Source: Cellulomonas sp. SG140 (GTDB taxonomy: Bacteria; Actinomycetota; Actinomycetes; Actinomycetales; Cellulomonadaceae). Taken from it: a stretch of 64,000 nucleotides of DNA. The notes beneath the pieces were generated by a model, which ran no database searches, was not told the origin of the DNA, and worked only from the letters and a program-made list of their open reading frames with translations. Position 1 is the stretch's first letter; every line of letters begins with the position of its first letter. Where the stretch lies: the NCBI RefSeq assembly GCF_025770785.1, contig NZ_JANZLA010000002.1, positions 186,001 to 250,000 on the forward strand, read 5' to 3'. Below are positions 33,713 through 42,891 of the stretch, piece after piece. Position numbers and translations under genes: made by a program.

Positions 33713-35467
33713 ATGAAGGTCATGGCTCAGATGTCGATGGTGATGAACCTCGACAAGTGCATCGGCTGCCACACGTGCTCGGTCACCTGCAAGCAGGCGT
33801 GGACCAACCGCACGGGCATGGAGTACGTCTGGTTCAACAACGTCGAGACGCGCCCGGGTCAGGGCTACCCGCGCACGTACGAGGACCAGGAGCGCTGGCA
33901 GGGCGGCTGGACGCTGAACCGCCGCGGGCGACTGCAGCTGAAGGCGGGCAGCCGTGCGAAGAACCTGCTGACCATCTTCGCCAGCCCCAAGATGCCGTCG
34001 ATGGACCAGTACTACGAGCCCTGGACCTACGACTACGAGAACCTGACCAGCGCCCCGCTGCAGGAGCACACGCCGGTGGCCCGGCCGTTGTCGTTGATCA
34101 CCGGCGAGCCGACCAAGGTGCGCTGGAGCGCCAACTGGGACGACGACCTGGGCGGCGCCCCGGAGCTGACCAAGGACGACCCGGTCCTGGCCAAGGTGTC
34201 GGCGGACGTCAAGCTCGAGTTCGAGAAGACGTTCATGTTCTACCTGCCGCGCATCTGCGAGCACTGCCTGAACCCGTCGTGCGCCGCCTCGTGCCCGTCC
34301 GGCGCGATCTACAAGCGGTCCGAGGACGGCATCGTGCTGGTCGACCAGGACCGCTGTCGCGGCTGGCGCAAGTGCGTCACCGGCTGCCCGTACAAGAAGG
34401 TCTACTTCAACCACCGCACCGGCAAGGCCGAGAAGTGCACGTTCTGCTTCCCGCGCATCGAGGTGGGCATCCCGACGGTGTGCTCGGAGACGTGCGTCGG
34501 CCGGCTGCGCTACATCGGCCTCGTCCTGTACGACGCCGACCGCGTGCTCGCGGCGGCCAGCGAGCCGGACGAGACCAAGCTGCTCGCGGCGCAGCGCAGC
34601 GTGTTCCTCGACCCGTTCGACGCCGAGGTGATCCGGGAGGCGGAGCGGTCGGGCATCCCGCGGGACTGGATCGACGCCGCCCAGCGCTCGCCGATCTGGA
34701 AGCTGATCAGCACCTACGAGGTGGCGCTGCCGCTGCACCCCGAGTACCGGACCATGCCGATGGTCTGGTACATCCCGCCGCTGTCGCCGGTGGTGGACGT
34801 GGTGCGGGACACGGGGGAGGACGCCGAGGAGCGGGGCAACCTGTTCGCCGCCATCGACGCGCTGCGCATCCCGGTGGAGTACCTGGCCGGCCTGTTCACG
34901 GCGGGCGACACCGCACCGGTCACGGCGGTGCTGCGCAAGCTCGCCGCGATGCGGTCGTACATGCGCGACCTGTCGATGGGGCGTGAGGGCGACGCGTCGA
35001 TCCCGGCGTCCGTCGGCATGGACGAGGGCACCATGCGCGAGATGTACCGGCTGCTGGCGATCGCCAAGTACGACGAGCGGTACGTGATCCCCACCGCGCA
35101 CGAGGAGCAGGCGCACGGCCTGGAGGAGCTGGCCACCGAGTGCAGCCTGGACTACGAGGGCGGCCCGGGGATGAACGAGTGGGGACCGTTCGGCGAGGGC
35201 TCGGGCGGCACGACGCCGATCGCCGTGGAGAACTTCCACATGCTGCAGCAGCGGCAGCTGACGGACACGGTCGCCGACCCGGCCACGCGCAAGGCGCGCG
35301 TCAACCTGCTCAACTGGGACGGCAAGGGGGCGCCCGAGGGGATGTTCCCGCCGCGGCCCGAGGAGGCGCGGCCGCACGAGCCGGACGGCCCGTCGGGCGA
35401 GACGCAGCCGCTGCCCGCGGGTGGCAGCGAACCCGGTCCGACGGGGTCGGGGACGGAGCCCCGATGA
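33713..35467 (+). CDS. narH: respiratory nitrate reductase, beta subunit
   Basis: Electron-transfer subunit carrying four iron-sulfur clusters between NarI and NarG. The 584 residues show the first ferredoxin-type group at Cys16, 19, 22 and 26 (CIGCHTCSVTC), a second near 182 (CEHCLNPSCAASCP), and a third, CRGWRKCVTGCPYKK, where Trp replaces one Cys, the known signature of the [3Fe-4S] cluster in NarH. The last 50 residues are a Pro/Gly/Glu-rich tail. Start ATG at 33713 with AGGGGAA upstream; a second Met at codon 4 or 7 is possible. It begins 55 bp after narG and overlaps narJ by 4 bp. Confidence 0.97.
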   Translation: MKVMAQMSMVMNLDKCIGCHTCSVTCKQAWTNRTGMEYVWFNNVETRPGQGYPRTYEDQERWQGGWTLNRRGRLQLKAGSRAKNLLTIFASPKMPSMDQYYEPWTYDYENLTSAPLQEHTPVARPLSLITGEPTKVRWSANWDDDLGGAPELTKDDPVLAKVSADVKLEFEKTFMFYLPRICEHCLNPSCAASCPSGAIYKRSEDGIVLVDQDRCRGWRKCVTGCPYKKVYFNHRTGKAEKCTFCFPRIEVGIPTVCSETCVGRLRYIGLVLYDADRVLAAASEPDETKLLAAQRSVFLDPFDAEVIREAERSGIPRDWIDAAQRSPIWKLISTYEVALPLHPEYRTMPMVWYIPPLSPVVDVVRDTGEDAEERGNLFAAIDALRIPVEYLAGLFTAGDTAPVTAVLRKLAAMRSYMRDLSMGREGDASIPASVGMDEGTMREMYRLLAIAKYDERYVIPTAHEEQAHGLEELATECSLDYEGGPGMNEWGPFGEGSGGTTPIAVENFHMLQQRQLTDTVADPATRKARVNLLNWDGKGAPEGMFPPRPEEARPHEPDGPSGETQPLPAGGSEPGPTGSGTEPR

Positions 35468-36126
35468 ACCGCGTCGCCCGCGCCGCGGCCGCCCACCGGC
35501 TCGCCACCCGGCAGACGGCCGTGGTGCACCGGCTGGCGGCGCTCCTGCTGGAGTACCCGTCGCCGGAGCTGCTCGCGCTGCTGCCGCAGGTCGAGGCCGC
35601 CGCGCAGGAGCTTCCCGACCCCGTCGGGGCGCCGTTGCGGCAGCTGGCCGACCACCTCCGCCTCACGGCGCTGTCGCAGCTGCAGGCCGACTACGTCGAG
35701 ACGTTCGACCTGCGCCGGCGGTGCAGCCTCTACCTCACCTACTACTCCTACGGCGACACCCGGAAGCGCGGCGTCGCGCTCGTCGAGCTCAAGCAGGCGT
35801 ACCGGGCGGCCGGTGCGGAGGTGGACGGCGAGGAGCTGCCGGACCACCTGTGCATCCTGCTGGAGTTCGCCGCGACCACGGACGCGGAAGCGGGCATCGC
35901 ACTGCTGCTGGCCCACCGTGCCGGCCTGGAGCTGCTGCGGCTGGCGCTCGAGGACTCGCGGTCGCCCTATGCGGGGGTGGTGGGGGCCGTGTGCGCCACG
36001 CTGCCTCCGCTCGCGGGGGACGAGCGGGACGCGGTCGCCCGGCTGGCGGCCGAGGGACCGCCGGGGGAGGAGGTCGGTCTCGAGCCGTTCATGCCGCCAC
36101 CGACGCCGATGGGAGCCCGCCGATGA
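35464..36126 (+). CDS. narJ: nitrate reductase molybdenum cofactor assembly chaperone
   Basis: Cytoplasmic chaperone that holds apo-NarGH for cofactor insertion; not part of the mature enzyme. The 220 residues have the TorD/NarJ-type all-helical pattern: LLEYPSPELLALLPQVEAAA, QADYVETFDLRRRCSLYLTYYSYGDTRKRG (the diagnostic block), and LPDHLCILLEFAA. ATGA overlaps link it to narH upstream and narI downstream, so stoichiometric translation is expected. Confidence 0.95.
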   Translation: MNRVARAAAAHRLATRQTAVVHRLAALLLEYPSPELLALLPQVEAAAQELPDPVGAPLRQLADHLRLTALSQLQADYVETFDLRRRCSLYLTYYSYGDTRKRGVALVELKQAYRAAGAEVDGEELPDHLCILLEFAATTDAEAGIALLLAHRAGLELLRLALEDSRSPYAGVVGAVCATLPPLAGDERDAVARLAAEGPPGEEVGLEPFMPPPTPMGARR

Positions 36127-36881
36127 GCACCAAGGACCTGCTGCTGTGGGTGGTGGTGCCGTACGTCTGCCTGGCGGTGTTCGGGCTGGGCCACGTCTGG
36201 CGGTACCGGTACGACAAGTTCGGCTGGACCACCCGCTCGTCCCAGCTCTACGAGTCCCGGCTGCTGCGCTGGGCCAGCCCGCTGTTCCACTTCGGGATCC
36301 TGTTCGTCTTCCTCGGGCACGTGATGGGTCTGGGCATCCCGGAGTCGTGGACGTCGGCGGTGGGCATCAGCGAGACGGCGTACCACGTGATGGCCGTGGG
36401 GATCGGCGGCATCGCCGGGGTCTGCACGCTCGTCGGGATGGTGCTGCTGATCTACCGGCGGCGGACCGTCGGGCCCGTGTTCAGCGCCACCACCAAGATG
36501 GACAAGCTGATGTACGCCTGGCTCGCCGCGGTCGTCCTGCTGGGCCTGTGGAACACGGCCGCCGGCTCGGCGCTCAAGCTCGGCGGTGAGTACGACTACC
36601 GGCTGGGCGTGTCGGTGTGGTTCCGCGGCATCTTCTACGGGCACCTGCACCCGGAGCTGATGGCGCACGCGCCGATCGGCTTCCAGCTGCACGGGCTGCT
36701 GGCGTTCGGCCTGTTCGCGCTGTGGCCGTTCACCCGGCTGGTGCACGTGTTCAGCGCGCCGGTCTGGTACCTGTGGCGGCCGTACGTCGTCTACCGCTCG
36801 CGCAGCCCGCGGCTCGGGGCGGAGCCGCCGCGGCGGGGATGGGAGCGGGTGGAGCGGCCCGCGAGCGGCGCACGTCGCTGA
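36123..36881 (+). CDS. narI: respiratory nitrate reductase, gamma subunit (cytochrome b)
   Basis: Membrane dihaem cytochrome b that oxidises menaquinol and passes electrons to NarH. The 252 residues contain five membrane helices. Haem-ligand histidines are in LFHFGILFVFLGHVMG (helix 2) and in HLHPELMAHAPIGFQLHGL (helix 5), as in other NarI proteins. Start overlaps narJ by 4 bp. The C-terminus is basic and longer than the hydrophobic core requires. Confidence 0.96.
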   Translation: MSTKDLLLWVVVPYVCLAVFGLGHVWRYRYDKFGWTTRSSQLYESRLLRWASPLFHFGILFVFLGHVMGLGIPESWTSAVGISETAYHVMAVGIGGIAGVCTLVGMVLLIYRRRTVGPVFSATTKMDKLMYAWLAAVVLLGLWNTAAGSALKLGGEYDYRLGVSVWFRGIFYGHLHPELMAHAPIGFQLHGLLAFGLFALWPFTRLVHVFSAPVWYLWRPYVVYRSRSPRLGAEPPRRGWERVERPASGARR

Positions 36882-36927
36882 GGGCGGCACCCGTGCGGCC
36901 GGTCGCGGACGGCGGCAGGATCGGGCG

Positions 36928-37434
36928 ATGCGACTGGTGCTGCTCGCCGACACCCATGTGCCGGTGCGGGCGCGCGACCTGCCGCCCGTCGTGTGGGCGG
37001 CGGTCGACGCGGCGGACGTGGTGGTGCACGCCGGGGACTGGATCTCCGAGCAGCTGTACGCCGCGGTCGCCTCGCGGGCCGCGCAGCTGGTCGGCTGCGC
37101 CGGCAACAACGACTCGGCGGCGCTGACCAGGCTGCTGCCCACCGTCGCGACCGTCGAGCTGGACGGCGTCCGTCTCGGCGTGGTGCACCAGACCGGCCCG
37201 GCCACCGGCCGCGAGGCGCGCTGCGACCGGGACCACCCCGGCCTGGACGTGCTCGTCTTCGGCCACAGCCACATCCCGTGGGACTCGTGCACACCCACCG
37301 GGATGCGGCTGCTCAACCCCGGTTCGCCGACGGACCGGCGGCGTCAGCCGTTCGCGACGTTCATGACGGCGCAGACGCGTGACGGTGCGCTGCAGGACGT
37401 GGAGCTGCACCGGGTCGACCCGGCCTGGCGCTGA
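36928..37434 (+). CDS. MJ0936/YfcE-type metallophosphoesterase
   Basis: Small calcineurin-fold phosphodiesterase of unknown physiological substrate. The 168 residues have the metal motifs in order: LADTHVPVR (D-x-H), HAGDWIS (GD), CAGNNDS (GN-ND variant of GNHD), GVVHQTG and FGHSHIPWDS (GHSH), with LLNPGSP. A CAGGAT box ends 6 nt before the ATG, so it probably has its own leaderless promoter despite following narI by 46 bp. Confidence 0.9.
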   Translation: MRLVLLADTHVPVRARDLPPVVWAAVDAADVVVHAGDWISEQLYAAVASRAAQLVGCAGNNDSAALTRLLPTVATVELDGVRLGVVHQTGPATGREARCDRDHPGLDVLVFGHSHIPWDSCTPTGMRLLNPGSPTDRRRQPFATFMTAQTRDGALQDVELHRVDPAWR

Positions 37435-37461
37435 GCCGGTCGCCTGCCCGGGGACGACGTG

Positions 37462-37608
37462 TCAGCCCGCGTCGGACCGCCCGCCGTCCTCGGAGTCCTC
37501 CGCGGACGTCTTGCCGGGGTCGAGCTCGTTCTCGTCAGGTCCGGTGCCCTCGACGACGGGCGGCTGCGGCCGGTCGTCATCCTGCGGCTGGCTGGTCGAG
37601 CTGCTCAT
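37462..37608 (-). CDS. 48-residue acidic hydrophilic protein
   Basis: Function unknown. The predicted product starts MSSSTSQPQDDDRPQPP and continues with a Glu/Asp-rich, Gly/Ser-rich sequence without hydrophobic core, so it is probably disordered. It is supported by a strong ribosome-binding site (GGAGG, 6 nt before the ATG) and a codon pattern like its neighbours. It lies between the convergent metallophosphoesterase gene and the GGDEF-EAL gene, on the latter's strand 99 bp beyond its stop. Similar short acidic proteins are common in actinobacteria, but I recognise no family. Confidence 0.55.
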   Translation of the reverse strand: MSSSTSQPQDDDRPQPPVVEGTGPDENELDPGKTSAEDSEDGGRSDAG

Positions 37609-37707
37609 CGTCCGCCTCCTGTCCCGGACCACCGCGCGGCAGCCCTCGGTGATCCTCGCTCACCGGCGGACGCACCGCCCGGCGGGGCGGCTCGGGGTGA
37701 CCCGCTG

Positions 37708-40008
37708 CTACGGCGTCGGGCGGCCCGGCGAGGGCACGCCGAAGCTGCGCCCGGCCGGTGGCCCGGACGATGCGGTCGCGCGCCCGCCGGTGTGCAGGCC
37801 GTGGCTGCGCAGGTAGTCCTCCACGGCGCGGGCCGGCTGCGCCCGGGCGAACAGGAAGCCCTGCACGTAGGGGATGTCGAGCTGCTGGAGCGCCACCAGC
37901 TGCCCGGCCCGCTCGACACCCTCGGCGACGAGCACCAGCCCCAGGGAGCGCGCGAGCGCGGTGACCGCCGCCAGCAGCGGTGAGGGGTGGGTGTCGACGG
38001 AGTTGATCAGGCTGCTGTCGAGCTTGAGCACCGAGACGGGGAACCGCTCGAGGTAGTTCAGGGCGGAGTAGCCGGTGCCGAAGTCGTCGATCGCCAGCTC
38101 CACGCCCGCCGCCGTCAGCTCGTTGAGTGCGGCGGTCAGCTCGGCACCGCCGGGCACCGCGGTCTGCTCGGTGATCTCGATGGTCAGCTGGCTGGGGAGC
38201 AGACCGGCGTTCGTGACGTGGTCGAGGACGTGCGTGACCAGGTCGGAGCGGCTGAGCGAGGCCGCCGTCATGTTGACGGCGACCCGGATGGACCGGAACG
38301 CGGGGTCGGTGTCGCACCAGGTGGCCAGCTGACGCAGCGCCGTGGCGAGGACCAGCTCGTCGAGGTCCGCGGAGAGGCCCACGTGCTCGGCGGTGGGCAG
38401 GAACTGACCGGGCAGCAGCGGGCCTCGGCTCGGGTGCCGCCACCGCACCAGCGCCTCGACGGACCGCAGGCCGGCGCCGTTGACCGCCACCACCGGCTGG
38501 TAGGCGACCCACAGCCCGCCGGACTCCGGGTGGCGCAGCGCGTGGTCCAGCTGACCGGCGAGCTCGCGCTGCCCGAGCACCTGGTCGCGCAGCTCCCGGC
38601 TGTAGACCCGGTACGTCGCTCGGCCCGCGTCCTTGGCGGCGTACATCGCGATGTCCGCGTCGACCTGCAGCCGTTCGAGGGTCTGGACGTCGGGGGAGAT
38701 GACCACGCCGACGCTCGCGGAGACGCGCAGCGGCAGGCCCTCCAGCACGAAGGGCTCGGCGAACACCGAGAGGATCTGGCCGCCGATGCGGTCCGCCTGC
38801 GTCGTCGCGTCGGTGTCGGTGCCGACGGCCAGGACGCCGAACTCGTCGCCGCCGAACCGGGCGACGAGCAGCCCGGCGGGAAGGGCAGCGGTCAGCCGGT
38901 CGGCCACCTGGACCAGCAGGGCGTCGCCCACCGTGTGCCCGTAGGTGTCGTTGATCGCCTTGAAGTCGTCCAGGTCGAGCAGCGCGAGCAGCGCCGTCAC
39001 GCCGTGCGGCAGGTGTGCCGACCGCGCCAGCTCGTTGCGGAACCGCCGGAGGTTGGCCAGGCCGGTCAGGGCGTCGTGCAGGCTGGCGCGCTCGCTGCGG
39101 GCGAGCAGGTCGATCGCGCGGGACATCGCGAGCAGGAAGAGCACGAGCCCTGCGGCCGCAGCGAGCCAGAGGTCCAGGTGCAGCGTGCCCAGCACCGCCC
39201 CCAGGCACAGCGCCGGCACGACGGCCCCCGCGGGCAGCAGGAGCAGGAGGCCGGGAACACGCGAGGGCGCGACGCCCGCCGAGGGCAGGCCCACCTTGGT
39301 CATCGACGGGTGCGCCGCCGCGACGCCCAGCGCCAGGTAGGAGATGTAGGAGAAGCCGTCCCACCGGGAGCCGGGGTGGTACTGACCCCCGATGGTGGCC
39401 AGCCCGACGACGGTGTCGGACGCGACCGCGCAGCACAGGGCCCCCACCAGCACCGTGAGCGACGTGCTGCGGCGTGGACGGTGGTCGCGCAGGCGCAGCA
39501 GGAGGGCGAACAGCCCGAGGTCGAGGGTCGGCAGCGCCGCCGCGGACGTCACCGCCGCCGTCGTGGCTCCGGCGTCGACGTACGGCTGGACCAGGAACTG
39601 GTAGCCGACGGTGGCGAGCGACACCAGACCGATCGCGCTCTCCAGCCAGGCGAACCGGTCCCGCTCAGCCGGCACGGGAGGGGTGAAGGCGAGGATCGCC
39701 ACGCCCACGGCCAGCGAGCCGACGTCGAAGGCCAGGGACACGGCCGACGTGATGGCCTGCTCGTGCACCTGCACCGCGGAGCCGATCGCGGCCGAGACGA
39801 GCGCGAACGCCAGCAGCAGCCACGCCCGTGGCCGTGCCGGACCGCGCAGGCCCACGGACAGGATGACGGTCACCGCCGCGGCCAGCGGAGCGACGACCAG
39901 CAGCCACAGCCGCACGTGGGCACCGGTCACGGCGAAGGCGGCCACCCCGACGAGCGACAGGAGGACGGTCATCAGGAAGGGAGACGGGGTTCGATGCATC
40001 GCCGTCAT
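37708..40008 (-). CDS. membrane GGDEF-EAL bifunctional cyclic-di-GMP enzyme
   Basis: The roughly 766-residue protein has 9-10 N-terminal membrane helices (about 1-300), then a GGDEF diguanylate cyclase domain with the intact motif RFGGDEFGVL, then an EAL phosphodiesterase domain with EALVRWRHP, TIEITE, DDFGTGYSALNYL, the KLD lysine, AEGVE and QGFLFA. All main EAL catalytic residues seem present. The inhibitory RxxD site before GGDEF is absent. Net activity cannot be told from sequence. Start uncertain: ATG at 40008 (MTAMHRTP), an ATG 16 codons earlier at 40056, or one 3 codons later. The sensor part has no recognisable ligand domain. Confidence 0.92.
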   Translation of the reverse strand: MTAMHRTPSPFLMTVLLSLVGVAAFAVTGAHVRLWLLVVAPLAAAVTVILSVGLRGPARPRAWLLLAFALVSAAIGSAVQVHEQAITSAVSLAFDVGSLAVGVAILAFTPPVPAERDRFAWLESAIGLVSLATVGYQFLVQPYVDAGATTAAVTSAAALPTLDLGLFALLLRLRDHRPRRSTSLTVLVGALCCAVASDTVVGLATIGGQYHPGSRWDGFSYISYLALGVAAAHPSMTKVGLPSAGVAPSRVPGLLLLLPAGAVVPALCLGAVLGTLHLDLWLAAAAGLVLFLLAMSRAIDLLARSERASLHDALTGLANLRRFRNELARSAHLPHGVTALLALLDLDDFKAINDTYGHTVGDALLVQVADRLTAALPAGLLVARFGGDEFGVLAVGTDTDATTQADRIGGQILSVFAEPFVLEGLPLRVSASVGVVISPDVQTLERLQVDADIAMYAAKDAGRATYRVYSRELRDQVLGQRELAGQLDHALRHPESGGLWVAYQPVVAVNGAGLRSVEALVRWRHPSRGPLLPGQFLPTAEHVGLSADLDELVLATALRQLATWCDTDPAFRSIRVAVNMTAASLSRSDLVTHVLDHVTNAGLLPSQLTIEITEQTAVPGGAELTAALNELTAAGVELAIDDFGTGYSALNYLERFPVSVLKLDSSLINSVDTHPSPLLAAVTALARSLGLVLVAEGVERAGQLVALQQLDIPYVQGFLFARAQPARAVEDYLRSHGLHTGGRATASSGPPAGRSFGVPSPGRPTP

Positions 40009-40174
40009 CCAGGCCTCGCGCTCTCTGCCCACTCCGTCGCCCGGCGAGCGCCGCATCGCGCGCGGGTGGCACCCCCCCTATCGGCCTGCGCCTGCGCACC
40101 GGAAGAACTCCATCGGGTGGTGCGGCTCACGGAGGGCCGATTCACCCGGTGACCGCCCGCCTAGCATCGGCCGG

Positions 40175-40933
40175 GTGACGGACGTGCAGAGGCTGGCGGT
40201 GGCCGGTGCCACGGGCCTGATCGGCGCACAGGTGGTGGAGCTGGCGCGGACCGGCGGCCACGAGGTGGTGCCGCTGAGCCGCGCGACCGGCGTCGACCTC
40301 ATGGTCCCGGGATCGGTGGGCGACCGCCTCGAGGGCGTGGACGCGGTGATCGACACGACCCGCTCGCCCGTCATGGACCAAACCGGGGCCGTCGACTTCT
40401 TCACCCGGGCAGCGGCGAACCTCGGAGCCGCAGCGCACGCCGCCGGTGTGCGGCGCACGGTCGTGCTGTCCATCGTCGGCGTGGACCGCAGCCAGGACTA
40501 CCCCTGGTACGTCGCCACGCTCGCGCACGAGCGCGCGACCCGCGAGCACGCGCCCGGGCCCCGGGTGCTCCGAGCCACCCAGTTCCACGAGTTCCCCGGC
40601 CAGGTGCTCGACCGGGGCCGGCACGGCGACACCGCCCAGGTGATGCGGATGCCGACCCAGCCGGTGGAGTCGCGGGAGGTGGCGCGGCTTCTCGTCGAGC
40701 TGGCGACCGACCGGACGGAGGGCGACGTCGACGTGGCCGGTCCCCGGCGGGAGGACCTCGTGGACCTGGTCCGGCAGCTGGTCGAGCTGCGCGGCGAGCG
40801 GGTGCGGATCGAGCCGGTGCCGGCATCGCCCAGCATGACGGCCGGCTCCGTGCTGCCGGGCCCGGGCGCCCTGGTCAGGGGCGTCGACTGGCAGACCTGG
40901 GCGCGGGCGGCAGCTGCGTCAGGGCGGCTCTGA
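40175..40933 (+). CDS. NAD(P)-binding NmrA/SDR-like protein
   Basis: Atypical short-chain dehydrogenase-like protein, 252 residues. The Rossmann motif is VAGATGLIGAQVVELA near the N-terminus; then VDAVIDTTRSP, RRTVVLSIVGVDRS and RATQFHEFPGQVL, as in the NmrA/YwnB-type group (NAD(P)H sensors or reductases). No SDR Tyr-x3-Lys pair is obvious. TAGCAT ends 7 nt before the GTG, giving a leaderless start; the upstream open frame belongs to the promoter region of the divergent GGDEF-EAL gene. Substrate unknown. Confidence 0.82.
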   Translation: MTDVQRLAVAGATGLIGAQVVELARTGGHEVVPLSRATGVDLMVPGSVGDRLEGVDAVIDTTRSPVMDQTGAVDFFTRAAANLGAAAHAAGVRRTVVLSIVGVDRSQDYPWYVATLAHERATREHAPGPRVLRATQFHEFPGQVLDRGRHGDTAQVMRMPTQPVESREVARLLVELATDRTEGDVDVAGPRREDLVDLVRQLVELRGERVRIEPVPASPSMTAGSVLPGPGALVRGVDWQTWARAAAASGRL

Positions 40934-40946
40934 GCGTCAGGTGCCC

Positions 40947-41945
40947 TCAGCCGGCAGCCAGCAGCCCCGGCACCGACTCCGCGACGCGGAGCGTCCCGAC
41001 CGGCACCCCACCGCCGAGCACGGGCGGCACCGGCACTGTGCGCAGCGCGGCCTGGTCGACCCCGACGCTCTCCAGCACGGCGAGCACCACCGGCAGCCGC
41101 GCCCGGTCGGCCCCGTCCTCGATCTTGATCGCGACGCCCGTCCCGTCGGGCAGCGCCAGCGCCTGCACGCCCTCGGCGCCGTCCTTCGCGACCAACCCCG
41201 GGACCGCGCGCATCAGTCGGGTCACGTCCCGGTCCTCGCCGCCCACCAGCTCGGGGAACCGGCGCATCGCCGCCAGCACCCGGCCCTCGACCGTGCCCTC
41301 GGCCGCCGTCGCGAGCCGCGCGTACGCCGTCGCGAGACCGCGCAGGCTGAACGCGAACAGGGGCGCGCCGCAGCCGTCGACGGAGACGGTCGCCGGCTGC
41401 TCGCCGGTCAGCTCGGTCATGGTCCGCTCGATCGCCCGCTGGAGCGGGTGCTCGAGGGACAGGTAGTCGTCGACCGACCAGCCGTTGACCACGCACGTCG
41501 CCACCATCGCGGCGTGCTTGCCGGAGCAGTCCTGGCACACCGGCACCGGTCCGTGGCCGGTGCGCAGCCACTCCTCGCGCTCCGGTTCGCCGAGAGGCAG
41601 CGCAGCGACGTTGCGCAGCGCCGTCTCGTCGTGCCCGTGCAGCGCGAGGATCCGCCGCACCCCGTCCCGGTGGACCGCCGCGCCCGAGTGGCTCGACGCG
41701 CCGAGCGCGAGCAGGTCCTCGGGGAGCTCGAGGCCGCTGCGGAGCATCGCGGCGAGCTGCAGGGGCTTCAGCGTCGACCTCGGGAAGACGGGCGCGTCGA
41801 CGGGACCGGCGCCGAGCAGGACGCGGCCCTGGTCGTCGGCGCTGCAGAGCGAGCCGTGGTGCACGCTCTCGACGAGCTCGCCCCGGGTGCACTCCACCAG
41901 GACGACGGGTCCGGCCACGGTCGTGCCGGTCGAGTCGTGCTCCAT
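40947..41945 (-). CDS. asparaginase (AnsA/L-asparaginase II, thermolabile type)
   Basis: Hydrolyses L-asparagine to aspartate and ammonia. The 332 residues belong to the Rhizobium etli-type family, unrelated to E. coli AnsB: VHHGSLCSADDQGRVL, FPRSTLKPLQLAAML with the SxxK pair, GASSHSGAAVHRDGV, CQDCSGKHAAMVATC and VDGCGAPLFAFSLRGLA all match. Catalytic Ser-Lys tandems and cysteines for zinc are present. ATG start; 25 bp after the XRE regulator gene on the same strand, so possibly in its operon. Confidence 0.9.
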   Translation of the reverse strand: MEHDSTGTTVAGPVVLVECTRGELVESVHHGSLCSADDQGRVLLGAGPVDAPVFPRSTLKPLQLAAMLRSGLELPEDLLALGASSHSGAAVHRDGVRRILALHGHDETALRNVAALPLGEPEREEWLRTGHGPVPVCQDCSGKHAAMVATCVVNGWSVDDYLSLEHPLQRAIERTMTELTGEQPATVSVDGCGAPLFAFSLRGLATAYARLATAAEGTVEGRVLAAMRRFPELVGGEDRDVTRLMRAVPGLVAKDGAEGVQALALPDGTGVAIKIEDGADRARLPVVLAVLESVGVDQAALRTVPVPPVLGGGVPVGTLRVAESVPGLLAAG

Positions 41946-41970
41946 CGTCGTCCGTCCTGTCGGGGTGGGG

Positions 41971-42801
41971 TCAGCGGGGCTGGGTGCCGATCGTCGAGAG
42001 CAGCGCCAGCGCGCCCGCCGCCTCGCTGCCCGGCTCCGCGGTGTACATCACGATGCGCAGGTCACCGGCTCCGGGCACGGTCAGCACGTCGCAGTCCACC
42101 ACGACCTCGCCCACAGACGGGTGCACCACCGTCTTGCGCTCCGAGGCGTGCCGTTCCACCACCCCGGCGTCCCACAGCTGCGCGAACCGCTCGCTGCGTG
42201 CCCGCAGGCCGCTGACCAGGGCGTCCACCGACGGGTCGGTGGGGTGGTCGGCCGCAGCGGCGCGCAGGTCGGCGACGAGCGCGGTCTCGAAGCGGTCGAG
42301 GTCGGCGGCCGACCCGTGGCGCACGGCGCTGATCCCGAGCACGAAGTGGCGCCAGAGTAGGTTGCGCTCCGTCTCGTCGCGGAGCGGGCCGAGCAGCGCC
42401 ATCCACGCGTCGTTCGCCAGCAGCATCGTCCAGGTCGCGTCCCACACGCTCACCGGCGTGCCCGAGAGCCGGTCGACCAGGCGACGGACCCCGGACGTGA
42501 CGTGCCGGGACACCGTGCCGGCGCCCGGTGGGCGCAGCCCGGCGGACAGGAAGAGGTGGTCACGCTCCGCCGTGCCGAGCCCCAGAGCCCGCGCGAGTGC
42601 CTCGAGCACCCGAGCGGACGGCGCGGTGGCCCGGCCCTGCTCCAGCTGCGTGACGTAGTCGACGGAGACGCCGGCGAGCAGGGCGAGCTCGTCGCGGCGC
42701 AGGCCCGGGGTCCGCCGGCGGAACCCCGGCGGCAGGCCGACGTCCTGCGGCGCCACACGTTCCCGCCACGTGCGCAGGACGGTTCCCAGGTCGGACGGCA
42801 T
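41971..42801 (-). CDS. XRE-family regulator with MmyB-like ligand-binding domain
   Basis: The 276 residues have an N-terminal helix-turn-helix (about 25-85; GLRRDELALLAGVSVDYVTQLEQGRATAPSARVLEALARALGL) and a C-terminal MmyB/MltR-like domain (about 105-270; TPVSVWDATWTMLLANDAWMALLGP, NLLWRHF). Members of this family are often divergent from short-chain dehydrogenase genes, as here. The 90-bp gap to that gene contains a repeated GGTACC element. Start ATG at 42801; the gene reads leftward toward asparaginase. Confidence 0.92.
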   Translation of the reverse strand: MPSDLGTVLRTWRERVAPQDVGLPPGFRRRTPGLRRDELALLAGVSVDYVTQLEQGRATAPSARVLEALARALGLGTAERDHLFLSAGLRPPGAGTVSRHVTSGVRRLVDRLSGTPVSVWDATWTMLLANDAWMALLGPLRDETERNLLWRHFVLGISAVRHGSAADLDRFETALVADLRAAAADHPTDPSVDALVSGLRARSERFAQLWDAGVVERHASERKTVVHPSVGEVVVDCDVLTVPGAGDLRIVMYTAEPGSEAAGALALLSTIGTQPR

Positions 42802-42841
42802 GGACCCAGTCTCGCTCCGCCGGCAGGCCGCTCCGCACCCT

Positions 42842-42856
42842 GGTACCGCGGGTACC
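42842..42856. promoter_or_regulatory. duplicated GGTACC element, candidate operator
   Basis: GGTACC at 42842-42847 and again at 42851-42856 with GCG between them forms a near-perfect 15-bp dyad in the 90-bp gap between the divergent XRE regulator and the SDR gene. It lies 36 bp before the SDR start and 41 bp from the regulator start, so one bound dimer could control both. Confidence 0.55.
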
Positions 42857-42891
42857 TGCCGACCCACGGGGGACCGGCACAGGCTGCTCGC

